A DNA stretch of 64,000 bases from Breviolum minutum Mf 1.05b.01 (GCA_000507305.1 DF241138.1:24220-88219); one strand, 5' to 3'; shown: positions 23,611 to 35,190, counted from the first letter of the stretch. Numbers and translations are program-made. The notes: generated by a model not told the origin, from the letters alone.

Positions 23611-23724
23611 CGTACCCCGCCCCCAAACGTACCCCCCAGACATAAGGCCTTCTTAAGGGCTTATTAGGCATAGGTTTCCCTTAATAAGACCTTATTAAAT
23701 CTCTACTTGTTGGGGGCGGTACAC
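23611..23724. mobile_element. MITE-like hairpin element B
   Basis: Inverted repeat with outer arms CGTACCCCGCCCCCAA and TTGGGGGCGGTACAC and inner pairing of ATAAGGCCTTCTTAAG with the complement of CTTAATAAGACCTTAT. Total length is about 114 bases, with the arms separated by a short loop. It differs in sequence from element A but has the same size and plan. Confidence 0.65.
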
Positions 23725-25540
23725 TTGGGAGTGGCAAGTTCACCAGCCATGAAATGCATTTTGCAAGCGGGAGCTGTTTTTTTTCAAACGTGGATTGTGC
23801 CAGAGCAACTATCAACGCCACGCCACCTTGTTGGTCTACTTGAACGATGTCGCCCGTGGCGGTGCCACAAGGTCAGGGAAGTTCCATCCTTTTGGGAAAG
23901 CTGACATGCAGAACTGCAAAGCACCATGTAGAAACGAAGAGAGAGAGCGAGACGCCAAATAATTCTGTGAACCAGACAGATCGAAATGCTGCATTATCAT
24001 GCAGGAAAACCACCTAGTAATATTAACATGTAGATGCACTTGTGAATATACACGTTTTTGCAAAATCATGTGCACTTTGGGGAATATGCTCTGTGTACTG
24101 CTCTGTGGCAAAATATAGGATCATTAAACTAGTATCTATCGCCGCCCGCACGGATACTGCTACAAACTAAGTGGTGGAATGTCCTGAATCTGGTAATGTG
24201 ATGTAATATGAGCATGAAGACCTTGAACATTGGGACATCCAAGAGTTAGTTGTTGAAAGCTCAAGCTTGTTCTCAATCAATCTGAGAGCCTCTCAAAGCG
24301 CCTCAACGCTGAAATGGCCCAAGTTTTCAACAGTGATTAAGTGTTTAGAGGCTGAAGGAGGCTTGGAAAGGCCAAGAAAGGCTAAGAAAGGCTAATGTTA
24401 CTGATGTTTAACGATCACAATGAGTTTCCTCTTTAAAGTCATGAGTCATACAATGAAATCAACTTGTGATGATTTTCTCACAGTTGATGTGACAATCAAA
24501 ATGGCAATCCACAAAACTGCTGAGCGAAGATGTTGCAAAAGATTTGGAGAGACACCACTGCCAGTGTGCCCTTGAAGGTTCCCAGACCTCGATTTGAAGG
24601 TTCAGCCCCGATGTGGCCAAGGGTTCCTTGGCCGCGTTTGGCATCACCATGACACTGCGACCAGTGGGCCCTTAGCTGGTGGATGTCGATGGTCGATGTT
24701 TTGTTTTTTTGTGGTGAGTAAGTTGTGGCATTGACCGAGCAGGCTTTCACAACACAAAAAAGCTCATAGGCTGCCAGACCAAAAGCAGTTTTTTTCACAT
24801 GATGTTTCAACGAAGCGTTGGCAGTTCGAGGCTCTTGTTCTTTCCATCTTTTCTAGATGGCTGGGAGCTGAATCTTCGCATCACAGACGACATATATTGG
24901 CTACATCCTTCACTTCCGGGGCTCATGTGACTCATATCCCTTCAGGTCATCCTGATGAGTATGCATCCCAGATACAGCTTGTTTTCTTCGGGCTCAGAGC
25001 CTTGCAAACTGAACATTTGCTGTTAGAAAACCCTAAACAATCCGCAACGTAACGTGTTACGATTCAAGTCGCAAGGCGAACGATTCATGCAGCCGAGCCG
25101 GCTGTGGATGAGAAGTGGCTTGCACAGGTGGACTCTCGGATTTGAGGAACATTTCCACGGCAAAGTGGCATTTGTGTGGTTTTTGAAGGTATGGTTGGGG
25201 CAAAGTACTCAATACTGCAGCCAGGACGATCCAAGCTTAAACAGCTTTGTGCCATGCTACTGATTTGCACAAGAGAGCACTTGAAGTTTTGAAATTTAGC
25301 ACGGGTTGAATCTTTAAGATGCTTGTGCCAGGAGAGCTTCAAGCCGACAAGAGTGGTGAAAAATGATGCATGCGGCTGCAGAATAACTTTGATTCGTAGA
25401 AAGATGCAGCGGAACAGCTGTCGTGCATGTGCAAATCCTTGTGTTGAAGAGAAACACAGCAGCGTGAAGTGTTAGCAGTCCTCTCCAAAACGTTTTGCTT
25501 AAGACCGGTGATGAAAGAGTTTCATCCCGAGAAGCAAAGA
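23725..25540. other. No supported gene
   Basis: No recognisable exon, RNA gene or repeat family. A short direct repetition of AAAGGCTAAG-like words occurs near 24368-24395. Open frames on the minus strand at 24459-24810 look random. Confidence 0.45.
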
Positions 25541-25545
25541 GCTAG

Positions 25546-25923
25546 ATGAAGAATCACAGCAACAGGCCAAAGGCCAAAGGATTAATCTGGAATCATAAGA
25601 GCATCATGCAATATGATGCGCCATATGCAGCAACAATTGAAGTCAGTTTGCGGGCGCTTGGGCCAGCCATGGCAGAAGTCGGTGGTCTTCACCATTTGGC
25701 TCCGCGACTGCTACATCTTCATGGGGAACCTTCAAACTGTGGCATCCAACAGTTTTTGAAAGGCTTCATGGAATGCATTCAAAAAGCATCCAGCGATGTG
25801 AAGGACTGGTCTTTGAGAGACTTTAGTCAACTTGATTGGTTGCCATGTGGAGCCTTCTTCATCCAGGCTGTTTTTATCTTTTTTACATTACCTCCATTGG
25901 GAGCATGTTCTCCTTCTTTGTAA
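25546..25923 (+). CDS. Possible 5' exon of the giant NTPase gene
   Basis: A 125-codon frame of normal composition (AMAEVGGLHHLAPRLLHLHG in the middle) that becomes hydrophobic and non-coding-looking near the end. It lies about 600 bases upstream of the first better supported exon of the DUF3638 gene on the same strand. No motif ties it to that protein; the link is positional. The next stretch (25924-26510) is unassigned. Confidence 0.25.
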   Translation: MKNHSNRPKAKGLIWNHKSIMQYDAPYAATIEVSLRALGPAMAEVGGLHHLAPRLLHLHGEPSNCGIQQFLKGFMECIQKASSDVKDWSLRDFSQLDWLPCGAFFIQAVFIFFTLPPLGACSPSL

Positions 25924-26510
25924 ATCTTGTGGCCATACACTACAACATGTTTGCCGTCTATTGAATAGATGAACCGGCCATATATGGTGTATGTGACTGT
26001 ATGTGTGTCGGTCCGCCTCTAGGGAAATGCACGCAAAGAATATATGACCCTGAGGACATGCTTGGCTTGAGCGAAGCCAGTGGTGAGTCGCTTTGGCAAA
26101 AATTGGCTTGTAATTTTTGCGTTTCTTCCACAACTTGCGTAATGAAGGCAGTACGGTCTGCACGGTGGGTTTCGATCCATGTGTTTGTCCCTAGGTTGGT
26201 GAATGCCCTTGCATCTTGGAGCCAGGCGGTTAGCATTGCTAAGCCAGGTAGACGTGAGGCGATGGCTAAACATATTAAGGAGAATCTTGGATAAGAAGAA
26301 GAAACAAAAATTAGCACCAAAAAAGTATTGAAAGCATCTCGCGTTGAAAGCTTTTTTTGGGAGATTTTGAAATGCATTTGTACAGTCCAAAGGGCTTCCT
26401 TCATTCTCTTTCACTCCTGACCATTTTTCGGTTTGCGTTCCAAGTTTCATTACTGACTCTTGCACATCTCAGGACGGTACAGTCCGGATGCATTTTGATC
26501 TTGCCGATCT

Positions 26511-26688
26511 TTGCATCCGAAGTTTTGGTTCTTGTCTATCCTGGAGAATCTTCAAATGAATTGGGCATTGTTGCGGTCAGTTCGACCGGAACAAGCTCAT
26601 TTGGCAGCTGTGGAAACAAAATCTTGGAGAGCAGCAGTTGCACAGCAAACATTCGAAAATTTACGCAAGTTCCATGCCATCCAGCCAG
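26511..26688 (+). CDS. Giant NTPase gene, early exon
   Basis: The frame encodes MNWALLRSVRPEQAHLAAVE and continues to FENLRKFHAIQP, then meets GT at 26689. If joined to 26721 it reads HAIQPEVMDFFVAFATS in one frame, but the implied intron (26689-26720) is only 32 bases. A frame break is the alternative. The N-terminal start is not established. Confidence 0.4.
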
Positions 26689-26720
26689 GTGGATTGAAAA
26701 ATCTACCTTTCTTCTTCCAG

Positions 26721-28176
26721 AAGTGATGGACTTCTTCGTTGCATTTGCAACCTCGCCTGAAATCGATGAAATTGATGAGAGAGTTTTCTATGACTTTCTG
26801 TGGCCGTACTTGAAGGGCAGGCCGCAGGAGATCTGCACACAACGCAAGATGATTGAAACGAATGAAGCGAAGGAAATTTCCAAAGGCTCTGCATATGGTC
26901 ACGTACGCTTTGGTCTTCATGCCTTGCTGGTGCATGCACTGCACCTCCCACAAGATGTGTACAAACGCCTCGTTGTATATGTCCAGCTTTGTACCCTTCG
27001 ACACTTTGCTACTGATTTCCAACACCCATGTGGCTTGGCATCATTGCCTCAGCCTGCACTTCGTGGTGACTACCGCCATGGCTGCAAGATGGAAGAACTC
27101 TATGATCGCTTGGTGGGTGCAATGCAGGGTGTTGCACGCAAGATATCAAAGATTGCAGCCAGGGCTGAGAGTGATGTGGGAAGCTCTGCCTGGTTTAAAA
27201 TGGTACGGCATGAGCTTGAGTTTCTGAAAGGCAAGATGTCAAGCGAGGGTGTTCTTTCATTTGTCCGAAACGCCAGAGTCAATGAGGGAAATGTGGAATT
27301 TGCCCTTTCCAAACTTGGCAGTTTGGATGGGACAGTGGAGATTCCCAGTGTAGTCTTTGGATTTCTGGATGAAGCGAAAAACGCTCTACTTGCAAAGCCT
27401 TGCTTACCTACAAGTCTTTGTCCAGAATCGGTCCAATGTCCCAGACAGAAAGTGGAGCAATCCTTCATGTGGCTGGATGATGAGATGCTGTCTTGGCATC
27501 GAACCAAACCGAAAGTGGAGCTATCCTTCAATATGCGGCTGGATGAGATGTTGTCTTGGCTTCAAACCAGACAGAAGGTGGCCCAATCCTTCAACATGTG
27601 GGAGATGCTGTCTTGGCTTGAAACCAGACAGGAGGTGGAGCAATCCTTCAACATGTGGCTGGATGACATGCTGGCTTTTCTTCAAACAGCTGATATTGAG
27701 AATCATTTCCGTGTGGCATTGCTGTTCGAAGAAGAGATTCTGAAAGTTGCCATGTCTGGTGATTCCCTGAAATCCTGGCCTGACTTCGTTGTGGGCGAAG
27801 CAGCTGTTGTGCTTCGGAAATTCTCCCATTTGTTGGAGGCTTACTTGACATTGTGTGATGAACCTGATCAGCATTGGACAGCTTTGCGTCATTCTCGGAT
27901 CGTGCTGACAGTGTGGACTCTTGCATGTTTGCAGGATGTGCTTCTTCGTCAGCATCATGGACATGCTTGGCGCCATGTGCTGAAGAATTTTCGTCCTCCA
28001 TTAAAGCCCATGTTTTTGAACATTTCCTGCTGCCTGAAGAACGGTGGATGAGATTGGGACATCGGATCGAGGCCTATCTCATCAGTTTGGAAGGTCTCGA
28101 ATATCAGTTGTTGCTGACTGGGCCGGATGGTATTGACAGTTTCATTGCACTCGCAACTGTTGCAACTTCCTATTTT
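26721..28176 (+). CDS. Giant DUF3638-type NTPase, N-terminal segment 1
   Basis: An open frame of about 440 codons to the stop at 28051, of alpha-helical, soluble composition (MDFFVAFATSPEIDEIDERV at the start). At 27430-27690 it contains four in-frame copies of a roughly 20-residue unit of the form QSFNMWLDDMLSWLQT. From about 27995 the protein-like frame shifts by one (LLPEERWMRLGHRIEAYLIS), continuing to about 28173. At a run of five T the likely frame shifts back (SYF to PELKEAWEKAEIATQRSEKEW). Two opposite shifts therefore interrupt the frame in the 180 bases. The domain resembles the large N-terminal region of DUF3638 proteins; its function is unknown. Confidence 0.6.
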
Positions 28177-30396
28177 TCCTGAGCTGAAAGAAGCTTGGGA
28201 GAAGGCAGAGATTGCCACCCAGAGGTCAGAGAAAGAATGGGAGACCCGCTGCGATCAGAAGACCGCATGGATCAACAGCTTGGAAATTGCCATCAACCGA
28301 GACCTTCTCAATCCAAGGTGCCCGAAAAGACGCAAAGTCTCTCAAGGATCAGACAGGAAACTGGTAGAAGCTCAACTTGAAGTAAAAAGGCAGAAGCAAA
28401 TTGAACTGGAGTCCGTTCAGAGGCCATTGAGGGCAAAGGTTGAACCTTTACCAGAGATGTCAGAATATAAGGCAGAGGCTCGAGCAGTGATACTCTCAAC
28501 TCACCTCCCGGAAGAGCTTTCTTTGCTCGGTTCTTCTTTTTGTTTGGCACGGCATTTGTTCGACTTTGATGCAGGACATCCCACCAATTTCGTGGAGCGA
28601 CCAGCTTTTTCGTGGCACGGCCATTTCCACGAATTCTCCACCACCCCTGTGCCACATCTCCAAGCTGCGCCTCGCTTTGAGCTTTTTGGAACTTGTGAGA
28701 TGACCTACCGGAAAGGCGAGCAGCAGGAGAAGTATTATGCGCCAGTGAAAGAAAGCATTGGCTTCTATCATCCCAACCAAGAACTAGAAGGTATCCACTT
28801 GCTATGGCGTTGGCACGGAGTTCTCCTCGATCCATTTCAGGCCAGTTGGCCGCGAAAAGGCTGTGCACCACCAGAACTGTATCGAATGGAATTTCCAAAT
28901 GACCAAGAGGAGTGGATTTTGAAATTGCCCTTAGAGAATCGTATTTTGGCGCAGTTGCCCCTGCACTTCCAAGGCATGAGCAAAGCCCAATTCAAATCCT
29001 TGGGCGCAGTGGCCAGCATTCCTGAACTTCATTTGCGAAGGCTGCTTCCCGGCTTGCACCAGGGTGAATTTCCCATCCATGATCCTCGTGTCAAAGCCGT
29101 TTGCCAGCAGGTTCTTTACAGGTTTGGCCCAGCTGATGTGCATTGTTGTTTGCTTGCAAGATCATGCAAACATGATCTAGAGGAGATTGCTGCTTGGCCA
29201 AGTGCCCTTGCTTTGCCGGAGCAATTTCAAGCTTTAGACACTGAGGGTGGGTCTATTGACTCTTTGGCTTGTTTGATGATTTGCTGTAGCTACCTCGCAC
29301 AATTTGGCAAGCAAAGAACAGAGCAGAGGAAAGAAACAGAGCAGAGAAAGGAAGAGAGCAGAGAAAAGAAAGAAAAGCAAAGAGGAGAAGGAGCAGAAGA
29401 ACCAGAGCAGAGAAAAGGAAGAGCAAAGAAACAGAGCAAAGGGAAAGAACAGAGCAGAGGAAAGGAACAGAGCAAAGAAACAGAGCAAAGCAGTGATTTA
29501 CATCCAGCAGAGAAGGCCATGCAAGAATGCCGCCGGATACTTCTGTCTTGGGCACAGGATGGTCGTGATCACTTTCGCACTCAAGGTCAAAAATCTCCAG
29601 AGACGGATAGATTTGCAAAGACCTTGGCGTGTTGCATTCAGCTATTCAGATTGAGACCTTCAGGAAGCCTGTCTTTGGAAGAAGCCGTGCTGCTGGCAGA
29701 AGCCAGAATTGATTTGGAAAACAGCCTCGGGAGTAGCGAGGGACCCTTAAACCAAACGGACATGCAAGCAGTGAAAGAAACTTGCTTTTTGCATGAGCAA
29801 CAGCTTGTACATTACAGCGTTCTTGACAAGCTCTTGAAGAAATTGCTGCCTGGTCACCAGCCTTGCCAATCCAAATGGAACCCTCCATCAGATGCACCGC
29901 AAGAGATGTGGCGGCTCAGAAAAACAAGTGATGGCGAGGTAGCCATCCACCCTTCTCGGGGATTCTTGCTTTTCAATGGCAAGGCTGTTGGCCATTTGCC
30001 TTTGGAAATTCGAAAGCATCCCAAGTTCAAAGCACTTTTTGGAGATGTGACGTGCTTTGCGTGGCCGGTTGCCACCGAAATGGGTGCCTTCTATGAAACA
30101 AACGCATTGACAGGCAAGACGTACATGTTGGGCCTTTTGACTGAAGACTTGCTGGTGCAAGAGAAGTTGCCCTCTGGTGAGACTTCAACGCTTGTGCCCT
30201 CCAGTCATTTAGGCAAGATGGGTCTGAGGACAGCACTGCTCAAGAACTACACCCACTGGTTTCACTCAGGCATGGTTCAAAAGTTTTTTTGGGGGGAAAG
30301 AAGCATGGATAAGTTCCCATTAAACAGACTTGTTCCCAATTCTGCAATTCTTTACCATTCTCATCCAATGTCGGAAGTGCTTTTTGGACTTGATAT
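28177..30396 (+). CDS. Giant DUF3638-type NTPase, N-terminal segment 2
   Basis: A continuous frame of about 740 codons, one of the longest in the window, beginning PELKEAWEKAEIATQRSEKEW. It holds a basic coiled stretch, a globular part (FCLARHLFDFDAGHPTNFV, with aromatic-rich blocks after it), and at about 29315-29500 a low-complexity Glu/Gln/Lys/Arg stretch (EQRKETEQRKEESREKKEKQ at its start) that breaks the globular region. It ends at YHSHPMSEVLFGLDMLS and a stop at 30406. The continuation is in segment 30418-31212, either after a frame break or a very short intron. The large exon size contrasts with the small exons of the catalytic part. Confidence 0.65.
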
Positions 30397-30417
30397 GTTA
30401 AGTTAATGAAGTCGTAG

Positions 30418-31212
30418 AATTTCCGTCAACTTCCCGGAAGATCTCGCAAACTCGGTCGAGGCGATTCCACCATTTCCTTCATACCAAAGGAAGGCTTCGA
30501 TGATGGTCGTGATTACAGACTTGAGATTTACAAGATGCCAAATGGCTCCAATTCGGGCCAGCTGACATGCACCTTGCAGCAAACACAGCAGAAGCTGCAA
30601 GTGTTGCTTCCAACAGCATCCGGTTTGGCTGCTCTCGTTAAGGCCTTGGCACCTGTGGAACCCTTGGAATTCGTTGAGTACATGGGGCAGACCAATACGG
30701 ATCATTCCAGTATCCTGGAAGAGATTCACTTTCTTCGATTGGGTCTGAAATTTTCATTTGACCACAATCACAGTCGCAAGCGATTAGTGTCGATGGACTT
30801 TCTGGGTTATCAACTTGCATCAAATCAACAGCTGGAGATGTTGTCTGGATTTCGAGGATTTCTGTTGTTAGAAGTTCTGGATTTTAAGACCTCTGAGCTT
30901 GGTCCAAAGTCACCAAAGTCACCTGGACTCGTGATTTTGCCAGAGGGTAATTTGCAGCTTCGCCACCATGAATCTGAGACTTTTCTTCGCTGCACACTGG
31001 ACTTCAATGGAATCCGTCGGAAGTTTTCCTTGTTCAAGATCCATTGGGAGGATGGCAACTTGGAGATACCCACGACAGTATGCAGGTTGCAGTTGGCTGC
31101 TTTGCTTTGGGCATGTTCTCGTGCGGAGCCAGAACCGCTCTTTGGACGCCCTGCTCGCTGGAAAGCCCTGCAACTTCTGCGACAGTCCTGGCAGAATCAA
31201 CCATATCAGAAG
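30418..31212 (+). CDS. Giant DUF3638-type NTPase, segment before the coiled coil
   Basis: From 30535 the frame reads MPNGSNSGQL and on to KLQVLLPTASGLAALVKALAPVEPLE, then FLRLGLKFSF, FLGYQLASNQQLEMLSGFRG and VCRLQLAALLWACSRAEPEPLFGRPARWKALQLLRQSW (quoted in pieces). This ordered series of motifs is what I expect upstream of the P-loop in DUF3638 proteins (S-x-L-x-P-L-E, L-x-x-F, G-Y-x-L-x-x-x-Q, L-A-x-L-H-A, A-L-x-L-L-R). An upstream frame in the same phase begins after a stop at 30414. A GT donor is present at 31213, inside KDSSSC. Confidence 0.7.
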
Positions 31213-33008
31213 GACAGTAGCAGTTGCTGAATGGATGGAGAGTGAAATGTTTAGACTGGACTATGCATAAATAGATGTTGTAAGTGGAATGCCGAATGCT
31301 GCTTCAATTTGTTGGAGGAAAGCTGGCATTCACGTGGGTTTGGTCATTGTACCAAAACTCTTGATCCTGCCAGGAAGAGTTGAAGTGGCTCCAATGGCAA
31401 TTGCCTTACCATTTTGCTTCATCGTTTGTTTCAATTGCTAAGCTTGATGCTGTCAGTTAAACCATGTCAAACCTACTTCAGTCATCCTCATCATTTGGTT
31501 TAGGCCACCTTGAATGTGAGTGTGCCCAGTTTCTGGGGTCTGTTTTTTAAAGCTGCAAAGATGAGGCTATCACAAAGGGCCAAGGGTGGGCCACACCACA
31601 GTTTTGAAGGAACTTGCACGTGGAGAACTGGCTTTAAGGCAGAAGCCTTGCAGCACCTTTCTCACGAAGATTTTGGAAAACACAGTTTGCCGCAGTCTCT
31701 TGTAGTAAAAGTTATACAAGTTTTTGAATTTGTGATATTGACAGACGGTGACATATGTGCGCTGTTTGGCGCCATGTTTTGGCAGGCCGCTTGATGAGGC
31801 ACATTCCTCATTTCAGGGCTGGGCTGATCCCCTGTGTCCTGGCTGCATGAAAGTGTCAAAGCCGAACAGCCGCCACCTTTGGTTATTTTGATCAATGCAG
31901 CTATTTGAAATACCAATTTTTTGTTCGAATCCGACATTCGTTCAGGTTCAGGAGCTGCGCGACAGAGAAGGCAGCGGAGCAGTATTGGCGTCAAGCAGCT
32001 GCGCAAAGTGGATTAGGGGAGGACAGATAGAGTCAATTAGAGCAATCATGCAGCAAAGATGACGCCAAGTGAATGGCAGACATGCTATGTGATCATGTGA
32101 TACTCGTAGATATGTGATATACCCATGAAGTTGACTTAGACTTCTTTGGTTCATAAGATCGTTGTATATTTAAGAGCTGACGCTCCCCCCCGGCAGGGCC
32201 CGAGATACAAAAGGTATCAAAAGTTGTTTCTGTTGGTGTTGTTGTTGTTGTTGTTGCTTGTTGCGTGTTGCTTGTTGCTTGGGTGTAGTGCGAGCGCGCG
32301 CCAAAAGAAGAGAAATTTTGGCCTCATTTTGGCACACGTATGCGCCGCGTGCGGGCTTTGCAATCAAAAAATGTACAGAGACCAAAAACGATGCAAAAAA
32401 AACAACGCTTCACAAGACCCTAAAACCTCTCTAACGCCACTTTCTGACGCCCTCAAGAAAAAAGAAGAAAGACCAAAGCAAAAGCCAAGCAAAATCAGCA
32501 AACCACCATATACAGAGACCAAAAAGGACGCAAAAAACAAGGCTTCACAAGGCCCGAAAAACTGTCAAACACCACTTTCTGACGCTCCAAAGAAGAAAGA
32601 AGAAAGGCCAAAGCCACTGCTGCAAAAGCCAAGTAAAAGCATGCAAACCAGCCGCTTCCACAACAGCAAACCACCATATACAGAGACCAGAATCGATGCA
32701 AGAACACAACGCTTCACGAACCCTTAAAAACTGTTAGACGCCACTTTCTGACACCGTAAAGAAAAAAGAAAGGCCAAAGCAACCGCTGCAAAAGCCAAAC
32801 GAAAGCCAAGCAAAATCGCGCAAACCAGCCGCTGCACCGCGGATCACAATCCATCCGAAACATCAAAAATGTCGCTGTCGCAACATTCAATGAAAAATGT
32901 ACAAAGTCAAGGCCCCTTTGGCGCGCTCCCCCGTGGTAGAAGAAGGGGTCGGCATATTGTTTTATTGTTTTGATTTAAATGTTGTGTTGCAAACCGTTTT
33001 TGCCCCAG
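31213..33008. other. Intron of about 1.8 kb in the giant gene
   Basis: Runs from the GT at 31213 to the AG at 33007-33008. It contains a short GTTGTT repeat (32240-32260) and a long tandem repeat at 32370-32840 (separate entry). No other coding signal is recognised; the frame at 31510-31794 looks random. Confidence 0.5.
32370..32840. repeat. Tandem repeat of about 130-190 bases, three copies
   Basis: Each copy has CCATATACAGAGACCA-like sequence (the first only partly), a CAACGCTTCACAAGRCCC-like block, CCACTTTCTGACGC, an AAGAAAAAAGAAGAAAG run and a CAAAGCCAAGCAAAA-like block. The A-rich strand opens a Lys/Pro/Ser-rich frame (32146-32727) that I regard as an artefact of the repeat. Confidence 0.75.
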
Positions 33009-33780
33009 GAATGGAGGCTTCTGGATGCCAGAGAGGAGGCCCAAGAATTTGGCCAACTGCGAGGAGTCAAAGAGGTGAGGGATAGATCTGCAAAACCAGC
33101 TTTGCAATTCGCAGACATCGCCACTCTATCGCGGAAAAGAATCACATCTCCGGACAAAGTGAGAAGTGGCCTAGACACATGGGCAACAAGTGTCACCGCG
33201 TCATTCAAGGCTGCCTTAGAGGAATGGCCAAGAGAAGTTCCTGATCCTGTGAATGAGCTGGGATGCCTGTGGCGTTTAGCGAAAGAGGATTCAGACTGCC
33301 GCCGCATGCTCCGAGCCAAATTGGGTTTCGCATGTGTCTTATCCTTGGACCGAGGACAAGAACAACCTGCCATGCTTCCTTGGCATGTGGGTTTGGCTTG
33401 TGCGATGTCGTACTTCCCCAAAGAGTTCCCTTCATTGCCCATGTGGGCTCGACGAGCTGTCCTTCACAAGCTCACGGAATCAACCCGTGATTCAATTTCA
33501 AGGTTTTTGTCAGACAAGTACCTCGTGCCATGTTTGGAAGATGACTGTCGACAAGAGGTGAGGCCAGCAGAAGCTGAGAGCCAAGAATGGCAAGCCCTCA
33601 AACGTTTCGAGATACAAGAATTGCAGAGATTCTCCAAGGAGGAAAGGCGCTTGATGGATGAAGAGTCCGCGATTCGGAAGAAGGAGATGGAATTGGGAGA
33701 CAGAAGAGTCAAATTGTCTCAGGAGCGGAGCAAAACTGCAAAGGAGCTGGAAGAGATCAAGTTTGACTCTTGCCTACCTT
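33009..33780 (+). CDS. Giant DUF3638-type NTPase, linker exon
   Basis: Starts after AG at 33007-33008 (EWRLLDAREEAQEFGQLRGV) and is open to a stop at 33781. It is helical throughout and ends in a charged coiled coil (EIQELQRFSKEERRLMDEES and following). It has strong coding composition. Its membership in this gene follows from strand, order and the matching coiled coil at the start of the next exon; its donor site is not resolved. Confidence 0.6.
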
Positions 33781-34139
33781 GAGAATATTAGAAGCAAGCG
33801 TGTCCATATGTATGCGCCCACTGACGACAGATACATTTGCCTACTAGCATTCCAAGATAGGTTCGTCCGCATGTTCATTATACATGTTTATCGGAAGTTT
33901 AGAAGTCTAACTTCCGACAATATGCAGAGTTGAAAAGCAGAGTAGAGGTGTCAAGCAGAGTAGAGATGTCAAGTCAGCAGAAAGAAGATCCACCCGCGTG
34001 TAGAGTCACTAAAAGAAGGTACATGCGCGAAAAATGTTAGTGAAGTCGCGAATCGCTGTGTTTTCTCAATGAATCGTGGTTCCTGATGTTCGAAAAGTAG
34101 GCTCGCTAAAGCGGCGGGTGCGGAGGTAGCTGTTGCGCG

Positions 34140-34490
34140 GACAGGTGAAAAATGGCACGCGGCTGTGGCGAAAAGCACATTTGCAAGTGAAAATGGTGAA
34201 AAACTGACGTTCTCGTAACACTTTTTGAAGTTACGATGTCGAAAAATGGCACGCGGCTGTGGCGCGAAGCACATGTGCAAGTCAAAATGCACAAAACACC
34301 ACATTCCCGGAGCCATTTTGGAAGTTGCGATGTTCAAAAATGGCACGCCGCTGTGGCGCGAAGCATATTTGTAAGTCAAAATGTGGAAAACACCACAGTC
34401 TCCGGGCCACTTTTTGTAGTTCCGATGTCCAAAAATGGCACGCCGCTGTGGGGAGAAGCACATTTGCAAGGCAAAATCTGCTAAACACCT
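34140..34490. repeat. Tandem repeat of about 90 bases, four copies
   Basis: Copies share AAAAATGGCACGCSGCTGTGGCG, GAAGCACATTTGCAAG, AAAATG and TTTTGAAGTTNCGATGTC blocks. The minus strand reads CFAPQRRAIFRHRNF-like peptides, a phrase I recall as widely dispersed in Symbiodiniaceae gene models. It lies in the intron between the exons at 33009-33780 and 35191. Confidence 0.8.
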
Positions 34491-34499
34491 GCGTTTTGC

Positions 34500-34609
34500 A
34501 GCATTTCGCGAGGTTTCTAACTGACGAACTAACTGACTAACTAACGAACTAACTAACTAACTAAATAACTAATTAACTAACTCACTCACTAACTAACTAA
34601 CTAACTGAT

Positions 34610-34664
<55 letters not shown>

Positions 34665-34789
34665 TTAGTCAGCTAGCTAGCTAGCTAGCTAACTGACTAA
34701 CTAACTAACTAACTAACCATCTGATCAACTAAGTAACTAACTAACTAACTAACTAACCAACTAACTAACTAACTAACTAACTAACTGAT

Positions 34790-34836
<47 letters not shown>

Positions 34837-34999
34837 TTAGTCAGCTAGCTAGCTAGCTAGCTAACTAACTAACTGACTAACTAACTAACTAACTAACTAA
34901 CTAGTCAGCCAGCTAACTAACTAACTAACTAGCTTACTAACTAACTAACTAACTAACTAGCTTACTAACTAACTAACTAACTAACTACCTACCTAACTC

Positions 35000-35039
<40 letters not shown>

Positions 35040-35085
35040 CCTAACTAACTAACTAACTAACTAAACTAACTAGCTAGCCAGTTAG
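34500..35085. repeat. ACTA tetranucleotide array with higher-order copies
   Basis: Nearly 600 bases of ACTA units. Embedded markers such as GATTAACTAAC and AATTAGTCAGCTAGCTAGC recur about 180 bases apart (about 34606-34700 and 34787-34880), showing that a block of the array was duplicated. It is intronic. Confidence 0.9.
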
Positions 35086-35190
35086 TCAGTTAATCAGTTA
35101 GACAGTTCGGCAGTTAGTCAGATCCATCAGTGTTTTCGCTTTGTCATCCGTGATTCACAACAACCAATCTCTCCTATACATTTCCTATTC

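Noticed and set aside
25958-26465. Overlapping minus-strand frames of 148 codons
   Set aside because: Composition is random and two different frames are equally open; no motif.
32146-32727. Lys/Pro-rich protein in the intron of the giant gene
   Set aside because: The frame follows the A-rich tandem repeat and has no splice or start context.
34500-35085. ACTA array as centromere or replication origin
   Set aside because: It lies inside an intron of a large gene and is a plain tetranucleotide repeat; nothing supports a centromere function.
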